Below, in pieces: positions 60,201 through 64,000 of a stretch of DNA of 64,000 nt (positions within the stretch are counted from its first letter, which is position 1; each line of letters starts with the position of its first letter). Below the pieces are notes generated by a model, which was given only the letters and a program-made list of their open reading frames with translations, was not told the origin of the DNA and made no database searches. This DNA comes from Pseudactinotalea suaedae. GTDB taxonomy: Bacteria > Actinomycetota > Actinomycetes > Actinomycetales > Beutenbergiaceae. Both the position numbers and the translations under genes were made by a program. Location of the stretch: NCBI RefSeq assembly GCF_009733815.1, contig NZ_WNXY01000009.1, positions 124,001 through 188,000 of the forward strand, in the 5' to 3' direction.

Positions 60201-61291
60201 TCCCCGCCGAGGCGTGGGACCCGACCAAGCTCCCGGCTCATCTACGCATGACGTTCCGCGTCCACGGTGAGCGTGGCGCGGTGCTGGGCGAGGGCAAGGA
60301 CCTCGCCGCACTGCAGCGGCAGCTGGCGCGGCACTCGGGCGAGGCTGTCCAGCAGGCCGTGCGCGCGGCTGTCCGGAAGGCTCAGCAACCGGCCGAGCCG
60401 GGTGGGTCGGGCGCACGCGCCGCCGACTCCGCCCCGAAGGCGTTGACCGGCGACTGGGTGGTCGAGCCCTCGGTCGGCGGCCGCTCCCAGGGACACGACG
60501 TCGTCGGGTACCCCGCCCTCGTGGTCGACGGCGGCGCCGTCACCATCCGGGTGCTCGCGACCGCGGAGGAGCAGGCCGACCAGCATCACCGCGGGGTGCT
60601 GCGGCTGGTCACCGACGCGCTCGCGCTGCCGGTCGGTCGGGTCACCAGCCGCTGGTCGACGGCGGAGACCCTCGCGCTGGCGGCCAGCCCGTACCGCAGC
60701 ACCGAGGCGCTGGTCGCCGACATCCAGCTCGCGGCCGCTTCCCTGCTGACGGCGGAACGCGACCTGGGGGCGATCCGCGGCCGCCGCGAGGTGGAGGCGT
60801 TGGCGACGGAGCTGCGTGGGCGGTTCGAGGACACCGTCCTGCAGGTCTCGCGGCAGGCTGCCGCCACGCTGACCGCCTCCCGCGAGGTCGACGCCGAGGT
60901 GCGGCGAGCGACGTCGATGGCCCTGCTCGCCACGCTGGAGGACGTCCGGGCGCACCAGGCCTCCCTCGTCGGCGACGGCTTCATCTCACGCACCCCGGCA
61001 GACCAGCTCGCGCACCTGCCCCGTTACCTGAAGGGTGACGTGGTCCGCATCGGCAAGGCCGAGGCCAACCCCGGACGCGACGCGCAGCTCGCCTGGCAGA
61101 TCCGCGAGCTCACCGACGCCTGGTGGGCGGCGACCACGGCGGCCGAGCACGGACCGCCGGCGCGCCGTACCGCCCTCGCGCGCGTGCGCTGGCTCATCGA
61201 GGAGCTGCGGGTCAGCCTGTTCGCGCAACAGCTCGGCACCGCTGTGACCGTCAGCGAGAAGCGGATCCGCAAGGCGCTCGCGGAGGCATGA
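57224..61291 (+). CDS. hrpA: ATP-dependent RNA helicase HrpA
   Basis: A 1355-residue DEAH-box helicase. After a basic, low-complexity start, motif I is VIVAGETGSGKTTQIPKI, motif II IIVDEAHERSLN, motif III ITSATID, motif V NVAETSLTVPGIRYVVD and motif VI NQRAGRCGRVADG. The helicase-associated region, OB-fold domain and the long DUF3418 C-terminus typical of HrpA follow (ADLVPDAGAAADSSLFPDTW; TLPLTYQF-type region ELPLTYQFAPGDD). It rescues stalled translating ribosomes in E. coli. Length is normal. GTG 57224 is preceded by GACAAT at a -10 distance, so the mRNA may be nearly leaderless. A hairpin terminator follows at 61365-61391. Confidence 0.95.
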   Translation: MTANTPTPQAEPGRGSGDPASRGRGRRRRSGSRRPSGPRRDGWVAPSEELLAKRRAAVPTITYPEQLPVSARRDDIAAAIRDHQVVIVAGETGSGKTTQIPKICLELGYGVEGSIGHTQPRRIAARTVAERIADELSVTMGSAVGYQVRFTDHVSETTLVKLMTDGILLAEIQRDPLLRRYQVIIVDEAHERSLNIDFILGYLRRLLPRRPDLKVVITSATIDSARFAEHFGTEQAPAPVIEVTGRTYPVEIRYRPLVPDVGEDEDEESSPPPRREEAIDQATGIVQACDELMAQGPGDILVFCSGEREIKDATEAIAEHLGGRYARPGERSTVPGAVEVLPLYARLSAAEQHRVFESHSTRRIVLATNVAETSLTVPGIRYVVDPGTARISRYSNRTKVQRLPIEAVSQASANQRAGRCGRVADGICIRLYSARDFESRPEFTEPEILRTSLASVILQMTALGLGDVAAFPFVDAPDSRAIRDGMQLLTELNALDVTAAARRGGDASGNRLTDVGRQLAQLPIDPRLGRMLVEAERLGCVREVMVIVAALSVQDVRERPADAQQQADEKHRRFADPTSDFLSLLKLWDYLREQQNELSGSAFRRLCKSEFLHYLRVREWQDVHSQLRQLAKPLGMHVNPPDRGATDPDRVHQAVLAGLLSHIGAYDERKRDYLGARGTRFVVFPGSGLAKKPPAWVMAAELVETSRLFARTVARIQPEWVEPLAEHLIKRTYSEPHWSGKQGAAMVKEKVLLYGIPIIADRAVPYARVDPADARELFIRHALVEGDWRTHHRFVKDNEAVRAEAEELEARSRRRDLMVDDETLVAFYDARLPASVTGARAFDAWWKQARHETPDLLTLTIADLVPDAGAAADSSLFPDTWRQGDLELPLTYQFAPGDDADGVTVHVPIAVLPRLRPAGFDWLVPGLAEELAVATIRAFPKPVRVQLVPAPDVAASIQTRLPAWASVAPAPDGAPSYAEAFSDAARRLRDVEIPAEAWDPTKLPAHLRMTFRVHGERGAVLGEGKDLAALQRQLARHSGEAVQQAVRAAVRKAQQPAEPGGSGARAADSAPKALTGDWVVEPSVGGRSQGHDVVGYPALVVDGGAVTIRVLATAEEQADQHHRGVLRLVTDALALPVGRVTSRWSTAETLALAASPYRSTEALVADIQLAAASLLTAERDLGAIRGRREVEALATELRGRFEDTVLQVSRQAAATLTASREVDAEVRRATSMALLATLEDVRAHQASLVGDGFISRTPADQLAHLPRYLKGDVVRIGKAEANPGRDAQLAWQIRELTDAWWAATTAAEHGPPARRTALARVRWLIEELRVSLFAQQLGTAVTVSEKRIRKALAEA

Positions 61292-61364
61292 TCGCTGACG
61301 GGGTTGTCGGGAGGACGCGAACGACCGGGCCTGCCCCTGCGACGTCGACCGCCGCTACCCTGCC

Positions 61365-61391
61365 CAGAAGCCCTGCGAACAGGTGCTTCTG
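61365..61391 (+). terminator. Terminator hairpin after hrpA
   Basis: CAGAAGC+CCTG pairs with CAGG+(T)+GCTTCTG around CGAA: 11 paired bases with a single bulge, 73 bases after the hrpA stop. It lies upstream of the tandem repeats. Confidence 0.65.
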
Positions 61392-61412
61392 AGCCGTCAG
61401 AACGCCGATAGC

Positions 61413-61532
61413 GGGCAGAAGCCCCTGGTCGGCGGCGGACACTGGGCAGAAGCCCCTGGTCGGCGGCGGACACCGGGCAGAAGCCCCTGGTCGGCGGCCG
61501 GCTGGGCAGAAGCCCCTGGTCGGCGGCGGGCT
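61413..61532. repeat. Four-copy tandem repeat between hrpA and the aminotransferase gene
   Basis: Units start GGGCAGAAGCCCCTGGTCGG at 61413, 61444, 61475 and 61504, with lengths 31, 31, 29 and 29. The first two end in GGACAC(T/C), the last two in (C/G)GGCT. Each unit can form the small hairpin GGGC-AGAA-GCCC. The array lies in the gap between two convergent genes and ends 17 bases before the aminotransferase stop codon. A variable-number repeat or multi-hairpin transcription barrier is possible. Confidence 0.9.
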
Positions 61533-61549
61533 GGGACGCGAGGCTCGCC

Positions 61550-63049
61550 CTACGCCGCGTCGACCGCCGCCTGGCGGGGACCCTCGAGGACCGCGCGCCC
61601 GACGAGGGAGACGATCAGGTCGATCTCCGCCTCGTCGGCCTCGAAGCGCGGCGTGAAGCGGAGCGAGTTCTCGCCGCCGTGGATCACGCCGAGGCCGTGC
61701 TCGCGCAGCCACTCCTCGGTGGAGCCGGCGCCGTAGCCCTTGAGCTGCGGGTCCAGCTCGCACGAGAACAGCAGGCCGGTGCCCTGGACCTGGGTGATCA
61801 GGCCGCCGAGCTCGGCCTTCAGCTTCTCGAGGCGCTCGACGGCGTAGCGCCCCTGGGTCCGGATGTTCTCGCGGATCTCGGGGGTGAGCAGGCCCAGCAC
61901 CGCGGTGGCGACGTCGAGCGCGCGCGGGTTGGCCGTCATGGTGTTGCCGTACGTGCCGCGGCGGTAGATCGCCGCCGCTCGCTCGGTCACGGCGAGCACC
62001 GACAACGGGTACTGACCGGCGTTGAGCGCCTTGGAATAGGTCTCCATGTCCGGTGCGGCGAGGCCGTCGAAGCCTGGGTAGTCGACGATCGAGAGGGTTC
62101 CGGTCGCACGCAGGCCGGCCTGGATCGAGTCGACCAGCAGCAGCGAGCCGTGCGCCGCGGTGAGCTCGCGCGCGAGGGCGTAGAACTCCACCGGCACGCT
62201 GCGGCCGGGGTCGCCCTCCCCCATGACGGGTTCGAGGAACATCGCCTCGATGAACCAGTCGTTGCGCTCGGCCGCGGCGAAGACCTGGGCCAGCTCGGTG
62301 ACGTCGTAGGGCTCGACGGCGATCACCGAGTCCTCGCCGCGGAAGCTCGCCAGCATCTCGGTGTAGGTCGCGCGGCTGGAGTCGGAGAGCAGCGCGGGCT
62401 TCTCGGTGCGGCCGTGGAAGCTGCCCTTGACGACCACGCGCTTGACGGTGCGTCCGGCGTACCTACCGCCGGGGTCGGTCATGGTCTTGGTGTGGGTGTC
62501 GGCGATCCGGGCCGCCAGCGACACCGACTCCGACCCGGAGTTCAGGCACATGAAGCTCGCGTACGGGCACGCGTCCCGCGTGTGCCCGATCTCCGACCGC
62601 AGCGCGCGCTCCGCACGGAGCTGGGACAGGCTCGCCGTCATGATGTTGGCCATCGCCTGCGGCTTGGCCATCGCGTCGAGGACGGCCTGCGGTGCGTGGC
62701 CGAAGCCGAGCATCCCGTAGCCGCCGGTGTCGTAGAGCACGGCGCCGTTGAGCGTGACGATCCACGGTCCGCGCGCCGCGAGCGCGACGTAGGGGTTGAC
62801 GCCGTCCTGGGGGTAGAAGTTGACGTACCCGGCCTGCACGGCGGCGACCTGGTCGTCCTCGTCGAGATCGAGCAGGTCGGGGAAGGCGCTCCGGACGTCC
62901 TCGTGCTCCAGGACCGCAGCGTCCACGGCGGCGACCAGCTCGGGATGCGTGCCGGCGAAGCGCACCAGGGTCGCGTCGTCGAGACCACGGGTGCGCCGCG
63001 CACCCCGGTGGGCGCGGAGCGGCGCGAGCTTGTCGGTCAGAGTGCGCAT
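61550..63049 (-). CDS. Class III PLP-dependent aminotransferase
   Basis: A 499-residue aminotransferase of the ornithine/lysine aminotransferase class. GPWIVTLNGAVLYDTGGYGM, FMCLNSGSESVSLAARIADT, KGSFHGRTEKPALLSDSSRA and FLEPVMGEGDPGRSVPVEFY are class motifs. LLVDSIQAGLRATG replaces the usual (D/E)E(V/I)QxGxGRTG stretch and keeps an aspartate and glutamine. The PLP lysine is expected in DMETYSKALNAGQYPLSVLA. The unusual SIQAGLRATG and METYSKAL blocks mark a subgroup apart from standard lysine 6-aminotransferases. It is divergent from an Lrp/AsnC regulator 95 bases away, suggesting an amino acid substrate. Confidence 0.9.
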   Translation of the reverse strand: MRTLTDKLAPLRAHRGARRTRGLDDATLVRFAGTHPELVAAVDAAVLEHEDVRSAFPDLLDLDEDDQVAAVQAGYVNFYPQDGVNPYVALAARGPWIVTLNGAVLYDTGGYGMLGFGHAPQAVLDAMAKPQAMANIMTASLSQLRAERALRSEIGHTRDACPYASFMCLNSGSESVSLAARIADTHTKTMTDPGGRYAGRTVKRVVVKGSFHGRTEKPALLSDSSRATYTEMLASFRGEDSVIAVEPYDVTELAQVFAAAERNDWFIEAMFLEPVMGEGDPGRSVPVEFYALARELTAAHGSLLLVDSIQAGLRATGTLSIVDYPGFDGLAAPDMETYSKALNAGQYPLSVLAVTERAAAIYRRGTYGNTMTANPRALDVATAVLGLLTPEIRENIRTQGRYAVERLEKLKAELGGLITQVQGTGLLFSCELDPQLKGYGAGSTEEWLREHGLGVIHGGENSLRFTPRFEADEAEIDLIVSLVGRAVLEGPRQAAVDAA

Positions 63050-63144
63050 GTGTCCATGATGCGGGACGGCGTCGGCGATTAGCATGGTCGAAGTGCGCAA
63101 CTTCGCGCCCGAGTTCGGCGATCCGCCGAGAACTGGAGTCAGGG

Positions 63145-63576
63145 ATGCGCGTGTCCTCGGCCGACGAGCGGCTGCTGTCGATCCTGCGCGAGGACGCCCG
63201 CACCTCCACGGCGGAGATCGCCCGACGACTGGGGCTCTCGCGCACCACGGTCCAGAGCCGGATCCAGCGGCTGGAGCGCGACGGGGTGATCCGCGGCTAC
63301 ACCGTGCGGGTGGCGGAGGAGGTCGAGCAGGACCGGCTGCGGGCACACATCCTCATCACCGTGGGACCGAAGCGATCCGCCGCGGTGGTGCGCGCGCTGC
63401 ACCAGCTGCCCGAGGTGCGCAGCCTCCACTCGGTGAGCGGCACGCACGACCTGGTGGCCATCGCCGTCGCGACGGGCGTGCAGGACATGGACTGGCTGAC
63501 GGACCGTATCGGTGGGCTCGACGGCGTCGAACGCACCACGACCTCGATCATCCTGTCGACGAAGTTCGAGCGCTGA
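63145..63576 (+). CDS. Lrp/AsnC-family transcriptional regulator
   Basis: A 143-residue amino acid-responsive regulator. The N-terminal winged HTH is ADERLLSILREDARTSTAEI plus ARRLGLSRTTVQSRIQRLER, and the C-terminal RAM domain is LRAHILITVGPKRSAAVVRA followed by VRSLHSVSGTHDLVAIAVAT. It sits divergent to the class III aminotransferase gene and most likely controls it in response to that enzyme's amino acid. GGAGTCAGGG precedes ATG 63145. The chain is complete and typical in length. Confidence 0.94.
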   Translation: MRVSSADERLLSILREDARTSTAEIARRLGLSRTTVQSRIQRLERDGVIRGYTVRVAEEVEQDRLRAHILITVGPKRSAAVVRALHQLPEVRSLHSVSGTHDLVAIAVATGVQDMDWLTDRIGGLDGVERTTTSIILSTKFER

Positions 63577-63592
63577 CCTCCCGGCACCGGGC

Positions 63593-63826
63593 TCAGGTGG
63601 GCGCCGGCGGGTCGGTCGGGCGGTTCTGCTCGCGGAACTGCTGCGAGTCGTCGATCGACCGCGGCGGCTCCTGCTGGGGTCGGGGCTGCGGCTGCGGAGG
63701 TCGGGGGTCCCCGGCCCAGTCGGTCTGATCGCGCCGCCCCACGCGGACGATCAGCGCGATCACGATACCGATCACGACGATCGCGGCGATGACGATGAAC
63801 GCGGTGGAGCCGAAGACCAAGGACAT
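63593..63826 (-). CDS. Small single-pass membrane protein with a proline/glutamine-rich tail
   Basis: A 77-residue protein: one N-terminal membrane helix (FIVIAAIVVIGIVIALIVRV) followed by a polar tail rich in P, Q and R (PPQPQPRPQQEPPRS). It has no recognised domain. Codon use fits its neighbours, and GAGGAGGCAGC lies just before ATG 63826, supporting translation from that start rather than the longer frame. It converges with the Lrp gene, with 16 bases between the stops. Function unknown. Confidence 0.7.
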   Translation of the reverse strand: MSLVFGSTAFIVIAAIVVIGIVIALIVRVGRRDQTDWAGDPRPPQPQPRPQQEPPRSIDDSQQFREQNRPTDPPAPT

Positions 63827-63955
63827 GAGCGCTGCCTCCTCGTCGAGTGGTTCACCATCGTAGGCACGTGCCGTCCGGGTGCGGTGGCCCACCCGTTCAT
63901 CTTCCGGTCACGCACCGGTCGCCGGCCGGCCGCCCGGCCTTCCTAGGGTCCGTTC

Positions 63956-64000
63956 GTGCTGACCACCATCTCTCCCGCTCGTGCTCGGGCCGCCCGTCGC
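63956..64000 (+). CDS. Possible gene start at the right window edge (partial)
   Basis: GTG 63956 opens a frame (MLTTISPARARAARR) that runs off the window. TAGGGT at 63944-63949 is a TANNNT -10 element seven bases before it, as for a leaderless actinobacterial mRNA. Only 15 codons are visible, so no product can be named. Confidence 0.35.
   Translation, partial: MLTTISPARARAARR

Noticed and set aside
61413-61532. CRISPR-like array.
   Set aside because: The units are directly adjacent without unique spacers, only four exist, and no cas genes are in the window.

Overview
The window is a high-GC stretch from an actinobacterium (Actinomycetota). The codons end almost always in G or C, many starts are GTG, and several mRNAs look leaderless. 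It carries an S-(hydroxymethyl)mycothiol dehydrogenase (mycothiol is an actinobacterial thiol), a TM0106-type RecB/helicase fusion, DUF2252 and Tat-exported proteins. The gene mix fits a free-living soil or water member of Nocardioidaceae or Micrococcales; the family is an inference. No rRNA, tRNA, CRISPR array, prophage or insertion sequence was recognised, so this looks like ordinary chromosome rich in catabolic and stress genes.

Layout. 1-8192: carbohydrate cluster with two ABC permease genes (minus strand, running off the left edge) divergent from a YihT-like class I aldolase, a double metallo-beta-lactamase protein, a LacI regulator and a GH38 alpha-mannosidase. Three similar operator-like palindromes precede the transcription units. 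8308-13249: secreted HNH/DUF1524 nuclease-like protein, RecB-helicase fusion, small helical protein. 13282-19832 (minus): APC permease, FAD oxidase, YtxH-like protein and metF-metE behind a SAM-type riboswitch. 20075-25045: methyltransferase, nitrilase-like protein, TetR with a membrane protein, P-loop kinase, PIN protein, DUF998 protein. 25107-29492: DGPF/ECF42 sigma pair, mycothiol formaldehyde detoxification pair, ECF41 (SigJ-like) sigma divergent from a DoxX gene with two matching ECF41 promoters. 30081-35074: lipase maturation factor, XRE regulator back to back with a methionine aminopeptidase, then a TetR-operator operon (membrane protein, disulfide reductase-like flavoprotein, EthD protein).

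35288-39316: operon for N-acyl-D-amino acids (deacylase, RidA, D-serine-dehydratase-like PLP enzyme, SDR). 39330-48964: redox/stress block in which three promoters share a MerR-type architecture (TTGACC, inverted repeat, 19-bp spacer). They drive a pirin/AhpD-like operon, an esterase/quinone-oxidoreductase unit and a GNAT-glutaminase-DUF2252 operon. 49095-57164: TetR plus hydrolase, LacI plus a Gfo/Idh-like protein lacking the EKP motif, AAA ATPase, a Tat-exported protein of unknown role, DUF5655, an L7/L12-C-terminal-like protein and a membrane EEP-family protein. 57224-64000: HrpA helicase, a four-copy 29-31 bp tandem repeat, a class III aminotransferase divergent from an Lrp/AsnC regulator, a small membrane protein and the first codons of another gene.

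The best candidates for something undescribed are the aldolase/double-MBL/mannosidase pathway with its shared operators, and the MerR-type regulon whose regulator is not in the window.
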